Notes under the pieces: generated by a model
Database searches by the model: none
What the model was told of the DNA's origin: nothing
What the model saw: only the letters and a program-made list of their open reading frames with translations
Part shown: positions 1-7,810 of the stretch, in pieces
Layout of the letters: each line of letters starts with the position of its first letter
Numbering within the stretch: the first letter of the stretch is position 1
Origin: Oscillospiraceae bacterium
Lineage (GTDB): Bacteria > Bacillota > Clostridia > Oscillospirales > Oscillospiraceae
Reading direction: 5' to 3'
Assembly: GCA_020025715.1 (NCBI GenBank)
Contig: JAHHRQ010000003.1
Location: forward strand, 1-64,000
DNA length: 64,000 nt
Translations under genes and position numbers: made by a program

Positions 1-20
1 TAAATTCTCCGAGGCAAATG

Positions 21-48
21 AAACAGGACGGCCGAAACCGTCCTGTTT
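21..48. terminator. Stem-loop terminator at end of the CooC/dehydratase-like operon
   Basis: Perfect 11-bp inverted repeat (arms 21-31 and 38-48, six-base loop) about 30 bases past the stop of the last minus-strand gene. The T-rich tail is weak on both strands, so the direction is uncertain; it most simply closes the minus-strand operon. Confidence 0.55.
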
Positions 49-78
49 GTTGGTGCTAATATTGCATTATGATGGGAT

Positions 79-807
79 TTATTTCTTTGCGCCTTTGTCG
101 CCAATGCCGAAGTGAAGTTCCTTCATACCCTCAACCTCGTCACATATATCCTTGAGTGCACATACTGAGCAGTCTGTGGGCAGACCTTCAAGAATGTGAG
201 TAAGAGTACCGGTAACATCGTTGGACTTTTTCGCAAGGTCTTTCATAGCCTTGAAATCAAAGCCGGACTTGGTGATGAAGATAACTCTGGCGTTGAGCAC
301 ACTGGAGTTCTTTTTATACTCTCTTATGTAGCTTGCGCCAATGGATTTAAAGCTAATACCCTTTTTCAGAGCCTTCTTGCTGACACGAACCTGCTCCCTG
401 TAATTCTCAGGAGACATACGCACCATGTAACCTTCCGGGTACACATGATACTTAGCAAACTCAATGTCTTTAAGAGTTCTGTAAACGGCCTCGTCATCAT
501 CGCTTAAAAGCCCTACACGGAGAAGTACTATGCGTGCGAAATCCACATCGCCCTTTATCTCTTTAAGGTCGGGACCGTAAAGCAGTATCTCGTCCTTATC
601 CACCAGCTCGTGGTTGGAAGTAAAGAGAACATAGTTAGCAGAGCCTTTGCCCTGGGCGCCAAGCTCGTAAGCGGCGTCCTTCTGCAAGACCAGTTCGCTG
701 GAACCGATGTCAGTCCAGCAGTCCTTTTCGGAATAATCCCACCTTTTTGCGCTGCCATTTTCCAGCAGAGCCTCGGTATCCTTGATCAGGGAATTGTACA
801 GTTCCAT
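79..807 (-). CDS. Acetyl-CoA synthase (AcsB/CdhC)-related protein without complete A-cluster
   Basis: A 242-residue soluble protein. Residues about 75-195 (segments GPDLKEIKGD, VRVSKKALKKG, KVIF-like VIFIT) look like the middle domain of the beta subunit of CO dehydrogenase/acetyl-CoA synthase, where similar RISK-A-KG and IG motifs precede the nickel-iron A-cluster. Near the C-terminus are Cys213, Cys216 and Cys222 (CSVCALKDIC), reminiscent of the first A-cluster cysteines, but there is no Cys-Gly-Cys for nickel. It therefore cannot be a complete synthase; an Fe-S or metal-binding accessory role is my inference. It is the last gene of the operon, 3 bases after a 52-residue membrane peptide. 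The family assignment rests on remembered motifs and is moderate. Confidence 0.55.
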   Translation of the reverse strand: MELYNSLIKDTEALLENGSAKRWDYSEKDCWTDIGSSELVLQKDAAYELGAQGKGSANYVLFTSNHELVDKDEILLYGPDLKEIKGDVDFARIVLLRVGLLSDDDEAVYRTLKDIEFAKYHVYPEGYMVRMSPENYREQVRVSKKALKKGISFKSIGASYIREYKKNSSVLNARVIFITKSGFDFKAMKDLAKKSNDVTGTLTHILEGLPTDCSVCALKDICDEVEGMKELHFGIGDKGAKK

Positions 808-810
808 AAA

Positions 811-969
811 TCAGAATACCAGGTCGACTTTCTTACGGTCGAATATTTCGTTCATTCTCATGTATACCCATGACAGAAGTTTCTGATCCAAGTTCCAGAA
901 ATAAACTACGAACAGAAGTCCTGTGACCGCAAGGAGGACTTTTAAAAGTTTCTTAAAGAATTTGCACAT
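811..969 (-). CDS. 52-residue membrane peptide inside the dehydratase-like operon
   Basis: An open frame from ATG at 969 to TGA at 811 encodes MCKFFKKLLK, a hydrophobic stretch (about residues 9-25, LLAVTGLLFVVYFW) and a charged tail ending DRKKVDLVF. A single membrane helix with a basic N-terminus (cytoplasmic side) is predicted. An AGGAG-like site lies about 13 bases upstream, slightly far. The stop is only 3 bases before the start of the synthase-related gene and the gene follows the activase by about 50 bases, so co-transcription is likely. I do not recognise a family. It could be a membrane anchor for the complex, or a translational-coupling leader peptide. Confidence 0.55.
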   Translation of the reverse strand: MCKFFKKLLKVLLAVTGLLFVVYFWNLDQKLLSWVYMRMNEIFDRKKVDLVF

Positions 970-1020
970 ATTTCTTTATATGCTCCTTTCCTGAAGATGG
1001 AGTTAATTATAAGCTAAAAA

Positions 1021-1815
1021 TTATTTCTTAGCAAGACCCTTCTGGCGTGCATACTCAGCAGCGCCCAGAGCACCCATAAGCTGAGGGTCGGTCTTAAGGT
1101 CGACAACTTTCAGCTTCAGGACATGCTCGATAGCTTCCTTCAGACCGTCATTCTTTGCGCAGCCGCCGGTCAGGGTGATGGAGTCGGTAGCACCGGCCTT
1201 CTTAGCCATAACGAAGCAGCGCTTTGCAACTGCCATTTCGATACCGGCTGCGATCTCGTCGATGGGCTTGCCTTCGCCGACGAGGGTGATAACCTCAGAC
1301 TCTGCGAAAACAGTGCACTGAGCGGTTATAGGAATAACGTTCTTTGCCTTCAGAGAGAGCTTGGAGAACTCAGGAAGAGTAACTTCAAATGCACGGGCCA
1401 TAGCCTCGAAGAAACGGCCGGTACCGGCAGCGCACTTATCGTTCATAGCGAAGTTCTTAACAGTACCGTCGGTATCAATGCTGATACCCTTAACGTCCTG
1501 TCCGCCGATATCGATAATAGCCTTAACGTCGGGGTTGGTAACATGAACGCCCATTGCGTGGCAGGAGATTTCGGAGATATTTTCATCAGCGAAAGGAACC
1601 TTGTTACGTCCGTAACCGGTACCGATGAGGTATTCCAGGTCCTTGGAGGTCTTGAGGCCCACCTTGTCCAGAACTTCCTGCATTGCAGCCTCTGCGGACT
1701 GCTGAGCATTCATCTTGCTTCTGATGGTGGTATCAGCCATAATTTTGCCGTTTTCATCAATAATTATTGCCTTGGTGTAGGTAGAACCAACGTCACATCC
1801 GCCGAAGTATTTCAT
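1021..1815 (-). CDS. 2-hydroxyacyl-CoA dehydratase activase (HgdC/BcrA-type ATPase)
   Basis: A 264-residue protein of the BadF/BadG/BcrA/BcrD/HgdC family. These homodimers carry one [4Fe-4S] cluster between subunits and use ATP to push single low-potential electrons into a dehydratase or reductase. Visible signatures are the ASKHA phosphate loop GCDVGSTYTK (6-15), the second nucleotide motif IDIGGQDVKG (101-110), the adenosine loop LTGGCAKN near residue 215, and cysteines 128 and 167, matching the two cluster ligands of HgdC in spacing. Length is normal for a stand-alone activase. A GGGAGG site precedes ATG. It follows the 595-residue subunit gene after a 131-base gap with three stem-loops, which may set a different expression level. 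Confidence 0.93.
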   Translation of the reverse strand: MKYFGGCDVGSTYTKAIIIDENGKIMADTTIRSKMNAQQSAEAAMQEVLDKVGLKTSKDLEYLIGTGYGRNKVPFADENISEISCHAMGVHVTNPDVKAIIDIGGQDVKGISIDTDGTVKNFAMNDKCAAGTGRFFEAMARAFEVTLPEFSKLSLKAKNVIPITAQCTVFAESEVITLVGEGKPIDEIAAGIEMAVAKRCFVMAKKAGATDSITLTGGCAKNDGLKEAIEHVLKLKVVDLKTDPQLMGALGAAEYARQKGLAKK

Positions 1816-1849
1816 ATATATATCCTCCCAAATATGTATTTTTTAATCA

Positions 1850-1944
1850 GGGCGGAGACAGCCGCCCCTTAACTTCATTTTACCGTGGTCTGAGGGGTCT
1901 TTCATTGGCCCCGGAGGCCATCAAACTTTCAGCTCAGGCTGAAA
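1850..1944 (-). other. Three consecutive stem-loops between dehydratase-like subunit and activase genes
   Basis: Hairpins at 1850-1867 (GGGCGG/CCGCCC), 1906-1920 (TGGCC/GGCCA) and 1927-1944 (TTTCAGC/GCTGAAA). None has a good U-tract, so they look more like mRNA stabilising or processing structures than a full terminator. The last one directly follows the stop codon of the upstream gene. Confidence 0.45.
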
Positions 1945-1946
1945 AT

Positions 1947-3734
1947 TTACATGCAGATATCGTCCTCGAAGTCGACCAGAGAAGCGTCGATAGGCTCAGC
2001 CTGCTTGACAGTACGCATATACTGGCTGACCTTGTCGCGCATGGAGCGGCGGGAGACGGTACGGGGGTCCATAAGGTCGTGCTCAACCCAGATCATGTCT
2101 ATGCCGCGCTCACGGCCCTGTTCGTCCAGAATACCCTGAACGGTAGCCATGTTCTTACATGCGACGTTCTGATACATGATGACGAGAGGAGCATTCCAAG
2201 CTTCGCACTGAGCCCACAGCTCATCGACAACGTTCTGGTAACCGCCGTTGGTATGACGACGCATAACCATACGCTCATACAGTCTTGCAAGGTCTCTGAG
2301 AGCCTCTTCCTTATCCTCAGTCTCAAGCATCTTGGTGAAGTTGAGGGACTCCATTTCGACCAGGACATCAATGCCCCAGCAGTTAGCAGCCCAGTTGGAG
2401 AAGTTAGCATAGTAGTGAGCAGGGCAGGACCAAACGATGGCTCTGTACTTCATCTTGCCGGGATAGGGTTCTTCCTTCTTGTCGTAGGCCTTGAGCAGAA
2501 CCTTGTTCATCTTGCGCATGGCCTTGAGAGTACGGGGATCGGCGCCGCCGTCCATCTCATAGTTCCACTTACGGAAGAGTTCATATACAGGTCCTATAAA
2601 CTGAGGATGAGCGGTCTTGTTGATTTCCCACTTCTGCAGCTCATAGGTGGTTTCTTCGTTGAAGCGCTTAATCTGATTGAAGTATGCATCCCAGTTCCAC
2701 TTTGCACCGGTCTGATCCTCAATGAACTTTATGCAGGCTCTGATATCCTCTGCGCCCATCTGAACGGTCTCCTCGTCGTAGTAACGCACGGGGAAACAGA
2801 GGTGGAACACAGGCATATCGGGGAATCTGCGCTTGAAGTAAGAGGAAGCCATGGTGGAACCGTCACAGGGCATGGAGCTTGAAAGGAAGCAGCTTCCCAT
2901 GTGAGGCAGTGCGTCGATAACAAGAGCGCCGCACTCGGAAGAAGGAACAGGGCAGGTATCGGAGGGGAGGCCGTAGCTTTCAACAGCGTCGATGTAAGGA
3001 ACGCAGGTGAGCTGGTCGATTTCAGATACCAGGAACACAGGCAGAAGCTGGTGAGGAATACCCAGCAGATCGGGGAAACCACCCATAATCTGACCCATGG
3101 TCATTTCATCGAAGAGAACAGTCTTGCGGCTCAGCTCGCGGCAGTTACCGTTCTTTTCATCGCACTTGGAGAGGAACACAAGGTTCTCTGCAACGTAGCG
3201 GAATATTTCGTATGTAGCCATGTGGGACAGGCGGAGGTTTGAGCCTCTCAGACCCATCATGCACTTATCTGCAAAACCGTGGCAGCAGAAGTAGGAAACA
3301 TACCAGCGGTAGTAGAACAGGCCGTTAAGGGCGGGGATAAGGTCTTTAGAGAAGGTAAGAAGAAGCATGCCCCAGATATGAGCCCATTCCTTGAAATCGT
3401 AAAGGGTATCCTTTACGCCGCGCCATTCACGACGGACGGTAGCCATATCGCCTTTTCTGTAAAGGCGGCCGAGGTGCTTTTCACCGTTTACGATAACGTC
3501 AGCCTTTTCAGCGGCGGACATATCCTTAAACTCAATGAACTCTTCCTTGACGCGGTTGAGGTCATCCTTCATCTTGAATTTCTGGACACCCCAGAAGTGT
3601 TTCATATCCACTTCCTTGATCATGTCCTTGGCTATGCCGAAAATTTCCTTCATATTTTCGGCCTGAGCCTTCCAGTTTATTTCATCCTTATACTTGAAGA
3701 AAGAAGGATTAGGGTACTTGGGAGTTCTAGCCAT
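1947..3734 (-). CDS. 2-hydroxyacyl-CoA dehydratase/benzoyl-CoA reductase-like large subunit
   Basis: A 595-residue protein, clearly longer than the roughly 380-480 residues usual for HgdA/HgdB-type subunits. The core (about residues 140-560) has family-like cysteine motifs: FCCHGFADKC, SECGALVIDALPHMGSCF, SMPCDGS and WSCPAHYY. Such subunits bind [4Fe-4S] or double-cubane clusters and receive electrons from the activase. The first about 130 residues are a charged extension without a domain I can name. It starts at ATG with a GGAGG site about 10 bases upstream and overlaps the preceding subunit gene by one base (TAATG), which suggests coupled translation and a heteromeric complex. The substrate cannot be read from the sequence. 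Confidence 0.85.
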   Translation of the reverse strand: MARTPKYPNPSFFKYKDEINWKAQAENMKEIFGIAKDMIKEVDMKHFWGVQKFKMKDDLNRVKEEFIEFKDMSAAEKADVIVNGEKHLGRLYRKGDMATVRREWRGVKDTLYDFKEWAHIWGMLLLTFSKDLIPALNGLFYYRWYVSYFCCHGFADKCMMGLRGSNLRLSHMATYEIFRYVAENLVFLSKCDEKNGNCRELSRKTVLFDEMTMGQIMGGFPDLLGIPHQLLPVFLVSEIDQLTCVPYIDAVESYGLPSDTCPVPSSECGALVIDALPHMGSCFLSSSMPCDGSTMASSYFKRRFPDMPVFHLCFPVRYYDEETVQMGAEDIRACIKFIEDQTGAKWNWDAYFNQIKRFNEETTYELQKWEINKTAHPQFIGPVYELFRKWNYEMDGGADPRTLKAMRKMNKVLLKAYDKKEEPYPGKMKYRAIVWSCPAHYYANFSNWAANCWGIDVLVEMESLNFTKMLETEDKEEALRDLARLYERMVMRRHTNGGYQNVVDELWAQCEAWNAPLVIMYQNVACKNMATVQGILDEQGRERGIDMIWVEHDLMDPRTVSRRSMRDKVSQYMRTVKQAEPIDASLVDFEDDICM

Positions 3735-4930
3735 TATTTATTTCCCTCCTCTTTGTGAATGCGTTTGATTTCAAGAGACTCAACAAATGCCTGAACACGT
3801 GTACGGAGCTGACCGGAGTTACCGTTGTTGTAAAGTCTGTCTATGGACAGGACGGGCCAGCCATAGTCATCGGCTACAACGTGGCTTGCCAGAGCTCTCT
3901 CGAAGCCCCAGTAGTCACAGTATTTCATCTGCTCGTAGATTATACCGTCGGCCTTGTATTCCTTTGCGAGTCTGTCGGAGGTCTCACGGCGCTGGAGAAC
4001 CTTCTCGTCGGATATGTATCTGGGGCACTCGGAAACTTCCATATAGTGCAGGCAAATCTGACGCAGGGCATCCTCATCGTCACGGAGTTCTATGATCTCA
4101 CGACCGGGAGTGGAGCCGTAGCAGTATCTGTCGGATACAACCAGAGCGCCGCAGCTTTCAATAAGCTCAGTCAGCTGAGGATCGTCGATTTCGGAACCGA
4201 TAACTGCAACACGTGCGCGGAAAGCAGGCTTCTTATCGGGCTTTCTCTGTTTGAGCTCTTCCAGAGTCTCACGCAGATAAGGAAGAATGAGAGCCTTGGG
4301 GCATACGTAAGTGCAAAGGTCGATTACGTGGAACTCATAGCCGGTAATTACAGGGTTATCAGCCTTACGCATTTCCATCATTTCGTTGATGATGCGGCAG
4401 ACCTCATTGTGCTCCTCAACAGCCTTGCGGATAGCTGCATCGGAGGTGTCCACACCGTAAGCCTCTGTCATTCTGTCAAGCACGCGCAGGCGCATCTGCT
4501 TAACATAGGAGTCGAGAGTATAATCGGTGATTTTGTAGGGCATGTCGGTGTGAGTGACAAAGAAGTTGGGTTTGTCATTCACCTTAAGGATTTCGAAATG
4601 CTCCATGGAACGGTTCATCATGGAACATGCGTCAACACCTATAAGGGCATCCAAGAACTTGTAGCCGCCTTCAATGGCACGCTCCAGAAGGGATCTGGAG
4701 AACTCACAGGAGTAGTTGGACATGTAGTAGGTGGCTATGTCTATGGAACCTGTTTTCGGTGCGCGCAGACGTACTGAGAAGCAATTATCGACGTTGAGCA
4801 GTACCTCAGGAATGTGGAAACAGGTATATCCCATTGCCAGTTGTCCATCAGCCTGTGCCTGTTTAACCAGCTCATTGTCAGCGTTCTCAAGCAGTTTTTC
4901 GAAGTAGATCAGATGCTTAAGATCTTTCAA
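3734..4930 (-). CDS. 2-hydroxyacyl-CoA dehydratase/benzoyl-CoA reductase-like small subunit
   Basis: A 398-residue HgdB/BcrB-type protein. The cluster-binding cysteine pattern of the family is present: GYTCFHIPE (Cys37), GVDACSMMNR (Cys102), SECPRY near 310 and ADGIIYEQMKYCDYWG near 340. Family members bind a [4Fe-4S] or a [8Fe-9S] double-cubane cluster and work with an ATP-dependent activase on 2-hydroxyacyl-CoA, benzoyl-CoA or, in double-cubane proteins, small molecules. The start is TTG at 4930, because the only good ribosome site (GAGG) lies 8 bases before it. It sits 17 bases after the CooC-like gene and overlaps the large subunit gene by one base. The reaction here is unknown. Confidence 0.87.
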   Translation of the reverse strand: MKDLKHLIYFEKLLENADNELVKQAQADGQLAMGYTCFHIPEVLLNVDNCFSVRLRAPKTGSIDIATYYMSNYSCEFSRSLLERAIEGGYKFLDALIGVDACSMMNRSMEHFEILKVNDKPNFFVTHTDMPYKITDYTLDSYVKQMRLRVLDRMTEAYGVDTSDAAIRKAVEEHNEVCRIINEMMEMRKADNPVITGYEFHVIDLCTYVCPKALILPYLRETLEELKQRKPDKKPAFRARVAVIGSEIDDPQLTELIESCGALVVSDRYCYGSTPGREIIELRDDEDALRQICLHYMEVSECPRYISDEKVLQRRETSDRLAKEYKADGIIYEQMKYCDYWGFERALASHVVADDYGWPVLSIDRLYNNGNSGQLRTRVQAFVESLEIKRIHKEEGNK

Positions 4931-4947
4931 ATGTTACACCTCTTCTT

Positions 4948-5712
4948 TTAAAGTATTTCTATTCTCTGGAGTGCTTCCGTCACTCCCTTGAGCATTGCAG
5001 AATCTGCGGGCAGCTCCATAACGCTCTTGCCTTTAATTTCATTAGCGGCAAAAGTATTGTCCGCAGGGATAAAAGAGAGTATGTCCACACCGGGTATAGA
5101 CATAAGGTCTTTCAGTTCCGGATTGGTCATCCGGTTTACAATCGCGCCGATCTTATCGTAAGAGATAAGCTCATCGGCCACATTTTTAATGGTTGATACA
5201 ACCTGACAGCCCTTCTTGCTCTGGTCCGTAATGAGCAGAAGGTGAGTAACCTTTTCCATAACGCGGCGCTGAATCTGTTCAATGCCGGCCTCGCCGTCAA
5301 TAACGACGTAATCAAAGCTGTTAGCCAGAAGACTTATAACTTCCTTAAGATAGGAATTAACCTTGCAGTAGCAGCCGGAGCTTTCAGGACGGCCGATTGC
5401 CAGAAATGCAAAACCGGGCATTTCCACAAGGGCGTCAAAAATTCTGAACCGTGCCTCACTGAGAAGTTCAAGTGCTTCCTTGGTCTCGCCGTTTTCAACG
5501 CTGTCCACAATACTCATTCGAATATCGTCCAGCGTCAGATTAACATCTACGCCAAGAGCAACCGAAAGGCCAACCGCCGGGTCTGCGTCTATTGCAAGAA
5601 TTTTTTTATCCGGATATTTCTCCACAAGCAGTCTCACGATAGTAGCGGAAATTGAAGTTTTACCGACTCCGCCTTTACCTGCAACCGTGATTATTTTGGC
5701 CATGTTCTCCAT
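4948..5712 (-). CDS. CooC-like metal-maturation ATPase (MinD/ParA fold)
   Basis: A 254-residue P-loop ATPase of the SIMIBI class. The deviant Walker A motif GKGGVGKTS (residues 12-20), the IDADPAVGL switch and a late VVIDGEAGIE motif are clear. Within GRPESSGCYCKVN lies a CxC pair (Cys114, Cys116), the metal-binding signature of CooC, which inserts nickel into CO dehydrogenase. No CO dehydrogenase gene is in the window, so the client may be a different metalloenzyme, perhaps the dehydratase-like subunits or the synthase-like protein of this operon (inference). First gene of the operon, with its own promoter at 5771-5799 and a GGGGGG ribosome site 6-7 bases before ATG. Confidence 0.85.
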   Translation of the reverse strand: MENMAKIITVAGKGGVGKTSISATIVRLLVEKYPDKKILAIDADPAVGLSVALGVDVNLTLDDIRMSIVDSVENGETKEALELLSEARFRIFDALVEMPGFAFLAIGRPESSGCYCKVNSYLKEVISLLANSFDYVVIDGEAGIEQIQRRVMEKVTHLLLITDQSKKGCQVVSTIKNVADELISYDKIGAIVNRMTNPELKDLMSIPGVDILSFIPADNTFAANEIKGKSVMELPADSAMLKGVTEALQRIEIL

Positions 5713-5770
5713 GTGCGTCCCCCCTAAAGTTTATTTCGCGTACACATATTGTCTATGCTTTGTCGAAGTT

Positions 5771-5799
5771 ATTTTATCACGAAGCTATAAAATATGCAA
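5771..5799 (-). promoter_or_regulatory. Promoter of the CooC/dehydratase-like operon
   Basis: Minus-strand -35 TTGCAT (5794-5799) and -10 TAAAAT (5771-5776) with a 17-base spacer, about 60 bases upstream of the first gene. The rest of the 392-base gap 5713-6104 is AT-rich; apart from this promoter and the terminator at 6033-6066 I see no gene in it. Confidence 0.7.
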
Positions 5800-6032
5800 G
5801 ATAAACACTTTGAAAATGTAACCAAACCTGTTTTTAGTACAAATTGTGCAAAAATGTTCATCTTTCGCGCCGTTCCTGTTTAGACAGCTTCCTGTTTTTG
5901 TAAAAAAGTTGTAAAGAAAACGGCTTTTTTCGAGCCTAAATCAGTCAAAATCGTAATTCGGGCTAATCGTGTATATGCAATTTTCTTCTTTCTGTATTGC
6001 CGATTTTAGGCAAAAATGCAAAATTGAACAAA

Positions 6033-6066
6033 AAATAACAATCCCGTCTTTTTGGGATTGTTATTT
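6033..6066 (-). terminator. Terminator of the M20 peptidase gene
   Basis: Perfect 13-bp stem (6033-6045 with 6054-6066) and eight-base loop. Read on the minus strand it runs into a long T-rich tail (TTATTTTTTG), just after the peptidase stop. Confidence 0.85.
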
Positions 6067-6104
6067 AAAGTGTGTTAAATTTTAATCAGTGTTTTCTGCC
6101 TTTA

Positions 6105-7541
6105 TCAGCACTGTTTCATCAGTCTTATAAAGAATTCGACACTGCGGTGGAGAACGTCAAGGCGTATTCTCTCGTTGTTTCCGTGAATGGTTGCACGCTC
6201 CTCAGCGGTAAGATCCATAGCGGAGAAACGGTAAACCTTATCGGAAAGATCTCTGTAATGGCGGCTGTCGGAGCACTGAATCATAAGGTAAGGTGCAACA
6301 AGGCAGTTTCCCCATGTTGCGGAAACGGCGTTCTTAACCCGCTTCCAGCCCTCGCAGTCGGTGCGGGAAATGGGGCTGGGCTCCATGTGAGCGCCTACGG
6401 TAATCTTTATGTCGCTGTCGTTGATTGTATTCTTAATGTATTCCTGAGCAGAGGCAACGGAGTCAGAGGGGTTGAGGCGTATGTTGGAAACCATAGAGGC
6501 AGAGGGAGGAATGACGTTGGGAGCCTTGCTTCCCTGCATCTGGGTGAAGGCAACGGTGGTTCTCATAAGAGCGTTCAGCTCGCCGCCGCTCTTTTTGCAC
6601 ATAGAGTCCAGAATACCGCCGAAGCACCAGAGGTTTGCAAAAATCATACGGTACATGAAGCTGGAATGTCTGCCCAGAGTGTCAAACATCTCTGCAACAG
6701 GCTTTGTGATATGAGCCTTGAAGGGGTGGTTTTCAACCTTTACGCAGGCTGCGGACATTCTGCCCACGGGAGTGTGGGGTTTGGGAGCGGAAGCATGACC
6801 GCCGCTGGAGGAAATACTGTATTCCAGATTCATCATGCCCTTTTCGGCAATGCCTATAAGAGCACAGGGCTCGTGAACGCCGGGGAACACGTTTTCAACA
6901 ACTGCTCCGCCTTCGTCAACAACCATGGAGGGAACGATGCCCTGCTCCTTAAAGTAATTTACTATATTTACAGCACCCATGCCGTTAACTTCTTCTCCGC
7001 CGGAGAAGGCGAAATAAATGTCGTTTTCAGGAGTGAAGCCCTGTTTAATCAGGTTTTCGGCTGCGGAAAGTATACCGTTAAAGGTGGCCTTTGTATCCAG
7101 AGCACCTCTGCCCCAGAGTACGCCGTTTTCGATTATGCCCTCAAAGGGAGGCTTCTCCCAGTTTTCTTCTTCAACGGGCACAACATCGTAGTGAGCCATT
7201 AAAACAGCGGGATCGCCGTCATTTTTGCCTTTCCAGTGGAAGAGCAGTGCTCTGTTATCCATTCTCTGAAGAGGGCAGGTTTCGATTACATGGGGATAAA
7301 GAACAGGCAGCTTGCCTATGAGCTTTTCAAACTCTGCGTCATCCTCAAGTGCGGGGTCCTCATTGGAAACAGTTTTGCAGCGGATAAGCTCTCTCAGGGC
7401 ATTTTCCGCAGCGTCACGGTCAAAATCCACATCTCCAAAGCTCTGCTTTTCCTCTTCCAGAGGCTTGAAGTTCAAGGTTCTGACTATTATTACCGCAAGC
7501 AGAATTGCGATAACGGCCAGAATCACGTATAACACGACCAT
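6105..7541 (-). CDS. Membrane-anchored M20 family peptidase (PM20D1-like)
   Basis: About 478 residues. An N-terminal membrane helix (VVLYVILAVIAILLAVIIV) is followed by an M20 di-zinc aminoacylase/carboxypeptidase domain. Zinc-site motifs visible are AHYDVVPV, GRGALDTKA, SGGEEVNGMG (catalytic Glu pair), DEGGAV and the late SDSRHYRDL histidine. The dimerisation (lid) domain lies between. The family hydrolyses N-acyl amino acids or small peptides; the N-terminal anchor resembles the PM20D1/CPS1 subgroup. I prefer the second ATG (7541), 9 bases after AGGAG; the first ATG (7547) is only 3 bases from it. Single-gene unit ended by a strong terminator. Confidence 0.88.
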   Translation of the reverse strand: MVVLYVILAVIAILLAVIIVRTLNFKPLEEEKQSFGDVDFDRDAAENALRELIRCKTVSNEDPALEDDAEFEKLIGKLPVLYPHVIETCPLQRMDNRALLFHWKGKNDGDPAVLMAHYDVVPVEEENWEKPPFEGIIENGVLWGRGALDTKATFNGILSAAENLIKQGFTPENDIYFAFSGGEEVNGMGAVNIVNYFKEQGIVPSMVVDEGGAVVENVFPGVHEPCALIGIAEKGMMNLEYSISSSGGHASAPKPHTPVGRMSAACVKVENHPFKAHITKPVAEMFDTLGRHSSFMYRMIFANLWCFGGILDSMCKKSGGELNALMRTTVAFTQMQGSKAPNVIPPSASMVSNIRLNPSDSVASAQEYIKNTINDSDIKITVGAHMEPSPISRTDCEGWKRVKNAVSATWGNCLVAPYLMIQCSDSRHYRDLSDKVYRFSAMDLTAEERATIHGNNERIRLDVLHRSVEFFIRLMKQC

Positions 7542-7599
7542 TTTCATCTTCTCCTTTTACTGCAAGTTTTCTTAAATAATTCCGAACCGTCCGGAGCAG

Positions 7600-7690
7600 A
7601 AACACCGTTTCCGGTGCCTAACTGCCTGTGGTACAGGGCTCGGGACAGCGGAAATGCTGTATACAATATGATTTTTCACCTGCTGAATAA
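7600..7690 (-). other. Possible structured 5' leader upstream of M20 peptidase
   Basis: On the minus strand the gap before the peptidase holds three short hairpins in a row: CAGC/GCTG, CCTGT-ACC-ACAGG and CACCG-GAAA-CGGTG, the last with a GNRA-type loop. I cannot match this to a known riboswitch class. It may be a leader RNA or chance. Confidence 0.25.
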
Positions 7691-7713
7691 GCCTAAGCTC
7701 CCTTTAAGTGACA

Positions 7714-7735
7714 AGAGCCGCATTTCTGCGGCTCT
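7714..7735. terminator. GC-rich stem-loop after patatin gene
   Basis: A 9-bp stem AGAGCCGCA (7714-7722) with TGCGGCTCT (7727-7735) and a TTTC loop, about 75 bases beyond the patatin stop. The T-run (CTTTT) lies on the plus side, so as a minus-strand terminator it is weak. Confidence 0.5.
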
Positions 7736-7810
7736 CTTTTCATATTGTGCTTACAAGTATACGCTTTAAATAGTTGCTTGTAAAGAATATCTTAAAATAT
7801 CCGATGCACC

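Noticed and set aside
1905..2882. 325-residue plus-strand frame opposite the large dehydratase-like subunit
   Set aside because: No ribosome site, no domain; the minus-strand gene is conserved and fits the operon.
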